DNA of 34,505 bases from a virus: positions 1 to 34,505 of IMG/VR virus record IMGVR_UViG_3300021960_000266, one strand, 5' to 3'. The position numbers and the translations under genes are program-made. Positions 6,375-12,211 of this stretch are shown piece after piece. How positions within the stretch are numbered: position 1 is the stretch's first letter; each line of letters opens with the position of its first letter. Under the pieces are notes generated by a model. It did not search any database, was not told the DNA's origin, and saw only the letters and a program-made list of their open reading frames with translations.

Positions 6375-7179
6375 CGCAGGCCTCCTTTATCATTTTAATA
6401 TTTTGTGATATCTTTGCATTAAACTCTGCATCTGTCAAGTTGTAGTTTAACCCTTCGCTTAATGCTCTACTAAAACTTGCTGTGATGTCGCTATTCATTG
6501 ATAGTCTGCGACATGCTTCTTGTGTAGCATATCCGCCACTTAGGAACACAACTTTTTCTACATTAGGAAACACTGTGAGATTGTGATATAAGTTGGGTAC
6601 TTCCGGTGGTGTTAGTTTAAGGATACATTTACCTGGATATTCATCTAAGAACTCTTGTAAGTGATACATAAGAGCATCTTCGACTTCGCCTTTGATAGGA
6701 TGGTCAATAGGTACTTCAGGTTCAATGATTGGTACAAGTCCATGCTCCCAAATAGTACGAGCAAGTGTAAACTGTTGTTTGAGTACAGGATGTACCATGC
6801 CTGTACCGTGTACAATGCTACGCATCTTTGTACCATAAATCTTAGGACCAATGCCGTTTGTAGCAAACTCCAACATCTGCTTTACTGGAAACTGTTTGAG
6901 TGTTCCGTCAGCATCACAGCCACTGTCAATCTTTAGGAACGTGTCAATACCTTTTTCATCCAAGATGTTAACCATGCCACGTGTAACTGTGTCTTGGTAG
7001 AGGATTGCTCCCCAGATGTTTTTGTCGTTGAAGTCAGGACTGTTGACCATTCTAAGACGCATAGCATGAACTTTCTCCATCTTGTCTGCTTCTGTGTACG
7101 CTTGTCCGTAGCGTTCTAGTACGCCACCTGTTGAACCACCACTGTGATCCATTGCTGCAATAAATCTATGATCACTCAT
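6358..7179 (-). CDS. fda: Class I fructose-1,6-bisphosphate aldolase (FdaB-type)
   Basis: The 273-residue protein matches bacterial class I (Schiff-base) aldolases of the Staphylococcus FdaB kind along its length: FIAAMDHSGGSTGGVLERYG, GAILYQDTVTRG, KIYGTKMRS, GLVPIIEPEV, ILKLTPPEVPNLY (Lys near residue 188 is the likely Schiff-base lysine), VVFLSGGYA and ITASFSRALSEGL. It would cleave or form fructose-1,6-bisphosphate in glycolysis or gluconeogenesis. The start at 7179 is preferred because it forms the ATGAGTGA overlap with the HAD gene's stop and has an AGGAGA SD. It is an auxiliary metabolic gene and could feed carbon toward pentose phosphate during infection. Confidence 0.92.
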   Translation of the reverse strand: MSDHRFIAAMDHSGGSTGGVLERYGQAYTEADKMEKVHAMRLRMVNSPDFNDKNIWGAILYQDTVTRGMVNILDEKGIDTFLKIDSGCDADGTLKQFPVKQMLEFATNGIGPKIYGTKMRSIVHGTGMVHPVLKQQFTLARTIWEHGLVPIIEPEVPIDHPIKGEVEDALMYHLQEFLDEYPGKCILKLTPPEVPNLYHNLTVFPNVEKVVFLSGGYATQEACRRLSMNSDITASFSRALSEGLNYNLTDAEFNAKISQNIKMIKEACGAVSH

Positions 7180-7510
7180 ATGACTCTCCTGTTTCACGGA
7201 AGAAGTTTTCACTCCAAAATGCTTTGTCGTCAATCCATACATCGTAGTTTTCTTTTTTGCCTACACTAAGTTCATGATACTTTGCTCCCCAACCATCTAA
7301 TTGATTTTTGGTTAAGTCGTAATAGTCAACGCCACTAACACAACCTCTTGCTGTCATGTATTTGATTGTGTGTCCTGCATCGTATAATGCATTTACTCGT
7401 GCAATGCGTTCTGGCATTGGTATATGATTAGCATAGTCTTTTTTGCCGCCGCTGTCAGGTATGATTACTTCTTTACAAATTGTTCCGTCAATGTCAATTA
7501 CATATTTCAT
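7172..7510 (-). CDS. HAD-superfamily phosphatase, 112 aa
   Basis: HAD motif I is DIDGTIC (residues 6-12, nucleophile Asp6 and acid Asp8), motif II KYMTARG (50-56, Thr/Ser position) and motif IV VWIDDKA (91-97). There is no cap domain, as in small polynucleotide- or sugar-phosphate-type phosphatases. The substrate is unknown; position between an oxygenase and an aldolase suggests a phosphorylated sugar or nucleotide. The start is one base after the oxygenase stop and the end overlaps the aldolase start. Confidence 0.85.
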   Translation of the reverse strand: MKYVIDIDGTICKEVIIPDSGGKKDYANHIPMPERIARVNALYDAGHTIKYMTARGCVSGVDYYDLTKNQLDGWGAKYHELSVGKKENYDVWIDDKAFWSENFFRETGESYE

Positions 7511-7511
7511 T

Positions 7512-8375
7512 TTAATAACTCTGTGCTAGGCGCCACATCAAATACTCTTTTGATTCGATAGGCGGATACTTTGCTGATTCACCTTTGCGTAGGTTGAATA
7601 CTTGTGTGCCTGGTGTAGGATCTACAAAATGTGGCATACTATAACGCTGTTGATGTATGTGACTGTTGACTACACGATGTTTAGTACTTTTAAAATAATC
7701 GTTAGTCCAACGCTGTAGTAGATCGCCAATATTACAAACAACGCCATTGTCCGCATAGGGTACTGGGTGCCAAGTGCCATTAAGGTCTTGAACTTCGAGT
7801 CCTGGTACATCGTTAATCTGCCAAAGTAAAGTAATAGTACCGTAGTCACTATGTTCTCCTATTCGCATTTGCTTGTTTTCAACAGGTCCGTTATATGCTG
7901 GATAATGAATAACTCTTGTGGTGTTAAACGGTTGCATATGAGAATCTACAAGTGTAGTACCGGTATCTAAAATAGTATCAAACTTTTCTAATATCTTTAG
8001 TGTAAGTTTATCTGCAATGTCGATACTTTGTAGTGCTGTTGCTTTAAATCCAGTTAGTTCAGTAGGCCAAAGGTCTTCTGGCATACGTGTATTGTTGTAG
8101 TTAAAACTTTCTTTAATATCCTTAGGTGCAGTAGGGTCTACATTTTCGTCACCTACCATACTGTAACCTAAATTAGTATCTGGGTTATAAGGATAGTTTT
8201 GCTTTACATCCATTGGCAGTTCAAAGAACGCTTTCATTTGTTCTTGCCAACTTTTCATATCATCTTGCTCTACTGTGTTTAGAGCATTTGTGAACACGGC
8301 GAAGCCTACTGTTGTGTAGGCTTCGTCAATGCGATCTAAAGCGTCTGATGCTTGTAAATCAATTACTGGAATCAT
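7512..8375 (-). CDS. 2-oxoglutarate/Fe(II)-dependent oxygenase, isopenicillin-N-synthase-like
   Basis: The 287-residue protein has a DIOX_N-type N-terminus (IPVIDLQASDALDRIDEAYTTVGF) and the 2OG-Fe(II) core. Iron ligands are His175 and Asp177 in GEHSDYGTITLL and His233 in STKHRVV; Arg244-x-Ser246 (RYS) is the usual 2-oxoglutarate carboxylate clamp. Such enzymes hydroxylate or cyclise small molecules, or hydroxylate bases; the substrate is unknown. Members are common in marine T4-like phages. It is coupled to the BMP gene by a TAATG junction. Confidence 0.9.
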   Translation of the reverse strand: MIPVIDLQASDALDRIDEAYTTVGFAVFTNALNTVEQDDMKSWQEQMKAFFELPMDVKQNYPYNPDTNLGYSMVGDENVDPTAPKDIKESFNYNNTRMPEDLWPTELTGFKATALQSIDIADKLTLKILEKFDTILDTGTTLVDSHMQPFNTTRVIHYPAYNGPVENKQMRIGEHSDYGTITLLWQINDVPGLEVQDLNGTWHPVPYADNGVVCNIGDLLQRWTNDYFKSTKHRVVNSHIHQQRYSMPHFVDPTPGTQVFNLRKGESAKYPPIESKEYLMWRLAQSY

Positions 8376-9454
8376 TAGTTAGGAACCTGTGATGTAATGC
8401 CTTCAACATAAAACATCATAGTGTCTAGTTGCTGTCTAGTTGCTACTTCGCCTTCTTTCAGGAACACTGTTCCGTCTTGCTTGTTAATTGGACCTGTAAA
8501 TCCAAACAACTCGCCTGCGCTAATAGCATCTTTTACACGCTGTGCTTCTGCTTGTACATCAGCTGGCATGTTAGCAAACGGTGCCATTTGTACAGCGTCT
8601 TCGTTCATGTGTCCAAAGTAATCGCCTGTTTCCCATGTACCGTCTAGCACTTGTCCTACTTTCCTAATATAGTAAGGACCCCAATTATCAATAGTTGCTG
8701 TCAATTGTGCGTTAGGAGCAAACTTCATTTGATCACTTGCTTGTCCAAAGCCAAGTACACCAGCTTCTTCTGCCGCTTGTAGTGGAGCAGGTGAATCAGT
8801 ATGTTGTGCTACAATGTCACAACCCTGTTGGATCATAGCCACTGCCGCATCTTTTTCTTTGCCTGGATCATACCATGTGTATACCCAAGTAACTTTTAGG
8901 TCTACATCTGGATTCATTTTCTTTGCACCTAGATAGAATGTGTTGATTTCACGCATAACTTCTGGGATTGGAAATGAAGCAATATAACAAATGGTGTTTG
9001 TTTTTGTCATCATACCAGCAATAATGCCTTGTACGTGTCTTGCTTGATATAGTTTTAAGCCGTAGTTGGCAGCATTTTCTGATTGCTTATAACCTGTAGC
9101 ATGTTCAAACTTTACGTCTGGAAACTTCTTTGCCACTGACATCAGTGGATCCATATATCCAAATGATGTAGCAAAAATAATGTCATTGCCTTGTAGTGCT
9201 AGTTGTGTCATTACACGTTCAGCATCTGCTCCTTCTGGCACACTTTCGACAAATGTAGTTTCTACTCTGTCTCCAAATGCTTCTTCTACTTGTTGACGAC
9301 CAATGTCATGACGATAAGTCCAGCCGTGGTCTCCTGTTGGGCCAACGTAAACGAAGGCTGCTTTTACTTTGTCCTTTGGTTCATCAGCTAATGCTGACAT
9401 GCCGAAATACCCCATCAACATAATCGATGCGGTTAATAATTTAAATAGTTTCAT
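8375..9454 (-). CDS. BMP-family periplasmic substrate-binding protein (PnrA-like)
   Basis: The 359-residue protein has a cleavable signal peptide (residues 1-23, ending SALA) with no lipobox Cys, so it should be soluble in the periplasm. The mature sequence follows the BMP/PnrA family: KVKAAFVYVGPTGDHGWTY, QLALQGNDIIFATSFGYMD, FEHATGYK, YQARHVQGIIAGMM, QQGCDIVAQHTDSPAPLQAAEEAG, QLTATIDNWGPYYIRKV. Family members deliver purine nucleosides (or, in some lineages, other small solutes) to ABC permeases. No permease or ATPase is present here, so it would have to use a host ABC transporter. It heads the operon; SD AAGGAAA. The operon promoter may be the tmRNA promoter, since no other one is seen in the 50 bases between. 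Confidence 0.9.
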   Translation of the reverse strand: MKLFKLLTASIMLMGYFGMSALADEPKDKVKAAFVYVGPTGDHGWTYRHDIGRQQVEEAFGDRVETTFVESVPEGADAERVMTQLALQGNDIIFATSFGYMDPLMSVAKKFPDVKFEHATGYKQSENAANYGLKLYQARHVQGIIAGMMTKTNTICYIASFPIPEVMREINTFYLGAKKMNPDVDLKVTWVYTWYDPGKEKDAAVAMIQQGCDIVAQHTDSPAPLQAAEEAGVLGFGQASDQMKFAPNAQLTATIDNWGPYYIRKVGQVLDGTWETGDYFGHMNEDAVQMAPFANMPADVQAEAQRVKDAISAGELFGFTGPINKQDGTVFLKEGEVATRQQLDTMMFYVEGITSQVPN

Positions 9455-9558
9455 TAAAATGGTTTCCTTTGTGTGTGTGGATGTACTTTAACCTATGTCT
9501 CATCCGTAATAGCAGGCCCGTTCTGTTACCAGGTGGAACCCATACCCTGCTTGCCTAT

Positions 9559-9600
9559 TTAGGCAGCAATTGCCATTGCTGGCGCATAATTGTCATTTGC
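9559..9600 (-). other. tmRNA proteolysis-tag reading frame
   Basis: The resume codon GCA (9598-9600) opens 13 sense codons giving ANDNYAPAMAIAA, then TAA (9559-9561). The AND-N start is typical of alphaproteobacterial tags; the hydrophobic AIAA end is the expected ClpXP/ClpAP-type degron. Confidence 0.92.
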
Positions 9601-9680
9601 AATTATAGTTGTTGACCAATAACGCAGTCATCCGGTAAACTCCACTTCACTACAACACCTGTCGATCCTAGTTCAGCCCC

Positions 9681-9734
9681 ATCAAAAGCACATCCTTCAA
9701 CTTGTAACCAACCTGTTCTTCCAGGATGTGCTTA
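9681..9734 (-). other. tmRNA intervening segment with 10-bp hairpin
   Basis: The segment between mature 3' CCA and mature 5' GGGG folds into a perfect 10-bp stem (9724-9733 with 9686-9695) with a 28-nt loop. Such a segment is removed in permuted tmRNAs. Confidence 0.85.
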
Positions 9735-9800
9735 TGGTGGAGCTGTGGGGTACTGCCCCCCAGTCCAGTATGCGTTCACGTTGCTTCAACGTTTACAGTC

Positions 9801-9831
9801 TATTTATAACACAGATTTAAAAACATGTCAA
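9801..9831 (-). promoter_or_regulatory. Dual promoter for tmRNA: sigma70-like and TATAAATA
   Basis: TTGACA (9826-9831), 17-bp spacer, TATAAA (9803-9808). The -10 is part of an exact T4-late TATAAATA (9801-9808), so both host and late phage polymerase could use it. Confidence 0.75.
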
Positions 9832-9840
9832 CCATGAAAA

Positions 9841-9848
9841 TATAAATA
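9841..9848 (+). promoter_or_regulatory. T4-late-type promoter TATAAATA for the radical SAM gene
   Basis: An exact TATAAATA is followed by 5 bases and then the ATG. With T4 late-promoter geometry the first transcribed base is the A of the start codon. Confidence 0.6.
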
Positions 9849-9853
9849 GTTGT

Positions 9854-10717
9854 ATGAGACGATTTAGTATAGGCGATGCAGCTTTCAATATAAGTATGAC
9901 ATGCAATCTTACATGTGACGGATGTGAAAGTTTTAACAACTACAATTTTAAAGGACAAGTAAAGTTTGCAGACTATGCCAACTACTATAAAGAATGGAGT
10001 AAAAAACTTGATATTGAAATTGTTACTATTCACGGCGGTGAACCATTTACAAATCCAGACATATTGAATTGGGTTGTAAATTTAAAAAAGTTATGGCCAA
10101 CTGCTGATGAGTATTATGTAGCAACCAATGGCACCATACTACGTAACAAGATTAAAGTTGCAAGACAAATTATCGATCAAGGATACTTTATAAATGTATG
10201 TGTTCACGATCCTGAAATGTACAGAGATATACGTGCTCAATTAGAAGAAGTATTAGAACCGTATAACTTTTTAGTACGCAAAATGGATATTGGGTACGAA
10301 TACTACGACGAATACACTGATCAAATATATGGAATATTAGAATACAATTATCATTTTAAGAAAAGCGCCATCGATTATATAAAAGACAAAACATGGTACA
10401 TGCATCGTAGCGATCCTGTTCAAGCATATAAAACTTGTTTAGAAGATCTTAGTCCTTGTAACTTCTTTCATAAAGGATTGTTGTACCAATGTCAATTGAC
10501 AGCATTACGTGATGATTTGTTTTTGCAATTTAGTATTGAACCCGAGGCAGTTGACTTGCTAAAGAAATACAAGTACGGTGACCCATTTGACTCTATGGAT
10601 AAACTACGCAAGTTTTTTAGAACTCATAACTCGCCAATTCCACAATGTACACTGTGTCCAGGTTGCAATGACACACACCCTATATTTCCAATGGCTAAAA
10701 AGAAAATTAAGTTTTAA
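9854..10717 (+). CDS. Radical SAM enzyme, 287 aa
   Basis: The N-terminal strand FNISMTCNLTCDGC carries the CxxxCxxC cluster motif (Cys17, 21, 24) that binds the 4Fe-4S cluster and S-adenosylmethionine. TIHGGEPFTNPDI (58-70) is the GGE motif contacting the SAM amino group, and ATNGTIL is a further core strand. The C-terminal part has additional Cys (TCLEDLSPC, and QCTLCPGC near 268-275) that could bind an auxiliary cluster as in SPASM/twitch proteins. The substrate is unknown; peptide or RNA modification are typical. It stands divergent to the tmRNA, has no SD, and is predicted leaderless. Its stop abuts the stop of the next minus-strand gene. Confidence 0.87.
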   Translation: MRRFSIGDAAFNISMTCNLTCDGCESFNNYNFKGQVKFADYANYYKEWSKKLDIEIVTIHGGEPFTNPDILNWVVNLKKLWPTADEYYVATNGTILRNKIKVARQIIDQGYFINVCVHDPEMYRDIRAQLEEVLEPYNFLVRKMDIGYEYYDEYTDQIYGILEYNYHFKKSAIDYIKDKTWYMHRSDPVQAYKTCLEDLSPCNFFHKGLLYQCQLTALRDDLFLQFSIEPEAVDLLKKYKYGDPFDSMDKLRKFFRTHNSPIPQCTLCPGCNDTHPIFPMAKKKIKF

Positions 10718-10936
10718 TTACCACTTAGTGGCACGTACCTTATTAATGTTTCTCTGTGATTTAATTGCATTCATACAACTTAGTATGCGTCTCGATTTTT
10801 GATGGGGTCTATGATAACCATTTTTACTCTGCCAAGTTTTATCTTGTTCCATTTCTTTAGCTAGTTCTTTGGCCAACAATGTTTCAATGTACATTAAATC
10901 TTCATCGCCAAGGTTGTTAAACTCTTTTGACACCAT
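10718..10936 (-). CDS. Hypothetical basic protein, 72 aa
   Basis: The start at 10936 (MVSKEFNNLGDEDLMY) is chosen for its AGGAGA SD 7 bases upstream; the frame is open farther up but would cover the whole preceding gene. The protein is acidic-helical at first, then basic (KNGYHRPHQKSRRILSCMNAIKSQRNINKV). The C-terminal block looks nucleic-acid binding. Function is unknown. The start overlaps the end of the 68-aa gene by 20 bases. Confidence 0.65.
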   Translation of the reverse strand: MVSKEFNNLGDEDLMYIETLLAKELAKEMEQDKTWQSKNGYHRPHQKSRRILSCMNAIKSQRNINKVRATKW

Positions 10937-11123
10937 TGTGAAATCTCCTATTATATGCTTGTTCAAAACCGTCTTCATAATCATATAACGGAGCCCCATT
11001 GCACCCGTCTGCCCATAACCTTTTAAAATAACCATCAGCCGATTGCAATGCTGTAGCATCACTTTCAGCAATATGACCTTTTACCATCCAAAACAACCTA
11101 TAGGCTTCTTTGTGTTCTATCAT
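10917..11123 (-). CDS. Hypothetical protein, 68 aa
   Basis: It starts MIEHKEAYRLFWMVKGH and is predicted helical with several aromatic residues (GYFKRLW, LYDYEDGFEQAYNRRF). No family is recognised. TATAAATA at 11129-11136 is 5 bases from the ATG and there is no SD, so a leaderless mRNA is predicted. Confidence 0.65.
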   Translation of the reverse strand: MIEHKEAYRLFWMVKGHIAESDATALQSADGYFKRLWADGCNGAPLYDYEDGFEQAYNRRFHNGVKRV

Positions 11124-11128
11124 ACTGC

Positions 11129-11136
11129 TATTTATA
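11129..11136 (-). promoter_or_regulatory. T4-late-type promoter TATAAATA
   Basis: An exact TATAAATA lies 5 bases before the ATG of the 68-aa gene, the same spacing as at the radical SAM gene. Confidence 0.6.
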
Positions 11137-11167
11137 TTAGGTGATAGTTGTTGGCGCTAACAAAGAT

Positions 11168-11431
11168 TTAAGCGCCTTCAGGAAAGAACCAATACAGCAA
11201 TCCACCACCCGAGTCAATTTCTTTTTCAAGTTCTTCAGTTCGCATGTAATTAATAGTTTGTCCATGCACTTGTATTGCCCACATATCACCTGGATCGTAA
11301 AAAGCAACGCCTTCCATTGCATTTCGACGAAACGTAATAGCACGATAGGTTAACTCGTCATCTGCCTCGTAGTGCGGCGGAATGCCATAGTTACTCATAA
11401 TGTATTTTTTTAAATCAGCTAGTGTGTTCAT
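11168..11431 (-). CDS. Hypothetical protein, 87 aa
   Basis: MNTLADLKKYIMSNYGIPPHYEADDE is followed by a beta-rich stretch (TYRAITFRR, AFYDPGDMWAIQVHG) and an acidic end with GGGLLYWFFPEGA. The function is unknown. An AGAGGAA SD lies upstream, with AATAAATA (11452-11459) as a weak promoter candidate. The stop lies inside a GGCGCT/AGCGCC 6-bp inverted repeat (no T-run). Confidence 0.7.
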   Translation of the reverse strand: MNTLADLKKYIMSNYGIPPHYEADDELTYRAITFRRNAMEGVAFYDPGDMWAIQVHGQTINYMRTEELEKEIDSGGGLLYWFFPEGA

Positions 11432-11457
11432 GTTATCAATTCCTCTACTGTTATTTA

Positions 11458-11640
11458 TTACATATCTCTTTTCTTGTCCTGAATTTCTTTACGACGATCG
11501 GATATTAGATCTTTCATTTCAGTCAAGGCTTGCCTAGCACGAACAGCTGATGCTTTTACTCCGCTTTCAAACTTTTCACTTTCTTTGATATAGATATCAA
11601 CAGCCAGCATAAGCTCTTCGTGTAGACTTTTCTTTTCCAT
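11458..11640 (-). CDS. Histone-H1-like (Hc1-type) small basic protein, 60 aa
   Basis: The C-terminal block KFESGVKASAVRARQALTEMKDLISDRRKEIQDKKR resembles the conserved helix of bacterial Hc1/histone-H1-like proteins (pattern GxKAAGTRARKAL.ELKKL...RKEIQ). The N-terminus is a helix (LHEELMLAVDIYIKESEKF). Such proteins bind and compact DNA; in a phage it could act on host nucleoid or newly made DNA. It is coupled to the deoxyribonucleotidase gene by a TAATG junction. The assignment is by remembered pattern only. Confidence 0.6.
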   Translation of the reverse strand: MEKKSLHEELMLAVDIYIKESEKFESGVKASAVRARQALTEMKDLISDRRKEIQDKKRDM

Positions 11641-12143
11641 TACTTGCCTGTGTATGCATTATTAAGATTGACCTTTAGGTCCAACAAGCTGTCTTGGTTT
11701 GCTTGATACCTAATACCAATGCCGCCTTTGTTGCGCCAACGGTCGATGTTACTAGGTTTATCATCAACTAAGATGTTTGGTTCTCCTGTAATTTTATCAA
11801 CTGCATATGCTTCTTTAGCACCAGTAAAAATAAGGTTATGTATTTGCGGCATGAATCCGTATCTAGTTAGCCATACACGTTTATGATACGAACTGTTGTC
11901 TTTGTCTCCACGCAACGGGCTTGAACAAATGCCATACTCGTCACCTGCAAGTTCTCTACAGTGATCAACTAGTTCTTGGCTTGTTGGAAACAGCTCAAGT
12001 GTATCAAAAAAGTTTGTGTGTTTAAGTGCCATGATTGAGCCATCGCGATCTGGTAAGTCTTTCCAGTGTGCTACGTTATAAAAACGCTCAATACCACCGA
12101 AGAAGTCAGCAATGACTCCGTCCATATCTAAATATAATTTCAT
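11640..12143 (-). CDS. 5'(3')-deoxyribonucleotidase-like HAD phosphatase
   Basis: The 167-residue protein has HAD motif I YLDMDGVIADFFGG (residues 4-17, Asp6 and Asp8), SSPLRGD as motif II, a Lys in FTGAKEAYAVD, and ILVDDKPSNIDRW as motif IV. The order and length match the NT5C family, which dephosphorylates deoxyribonucleoside monophosphates in the cytoplasm. In a phage this would release nucleosides or tune dNTP pools, complementing NrdAB. A sigma70-like promoter and SD (GAGAGG) lie directly upstream. Confidence 0.88.
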   Translation of the reverse strand: MKLYLDMDGVIADFFGGIERFYNVAHWKDLPDRDGSIMALKHTNFFDTLELFPTSQELVDHCRELAGDEYGICSSPLRGDKDNSSYHKRVWLTRYGFMPQIHNLIFTGAKEAYAVDKITGEPNILVDDKPSNIDRWRNKGGIGIRYQANQDSLLDLKVNLNNAYTGK

Positions 12144-12175
12144 GTGTGCCTCTCTATTTGCCTAAATTATGCTTT

Positions 12176-12203
12176 ATTATAACATAGGAGACTGCGTTGT
12201 CAA
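12176..12203 (-). promoter_or_regulatory. Sigma70-like promoter of the deoxyribonucleotidase gene
   Basis: TTGACA (12198-12203), 16-bp spacer, perfect TATAAT (12176-12181). An imperfect dyad (CCTATGTTAT / ATAATTTAGG) flanks the -10. Confidence 0.8.
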
Positions 12204-12211
12204 CCAGTTTA

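Larger units (their letters stand above)
9505..9797 (-). ncRNA. ssrA: Permuted two-piece tmRNA (alphaproteobacterial type)
   Basis: On the minus strand the order is acceptor piece, intervening segment, coding piece. The acceptor piece ends with a 5-bp T-stem (TGGGG/CCCCA, 7-nt loop), the strand CAGCTCC and ACCA, with CCA encoded (3' end at 9735). The coding piece begins GGGGCTG at 9680, which pairs with CAGCTCC over 7 bp with G-U at the third pair, the alanine identity element. A tag frame follows (9600-9562) reading ANDNYAPAMAIAA and stop TAA. It then closes with GCCTA/TAGGC and GCAGG/CCTGC hairpins. tmRNA rescues stalled ribosomes with SmpB and marks the peptide for proteolysis. The outer ends (9505, 9797) are approximate. 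Confidence 0.93.

Noticed and set aside
9455-9800. Long leader of the BMP gene considered as a purine riboswitch
   Set aside because: The sequence is fully explained by the permuted tmRNA (CCA end, paired acceptor stem, tag frame).
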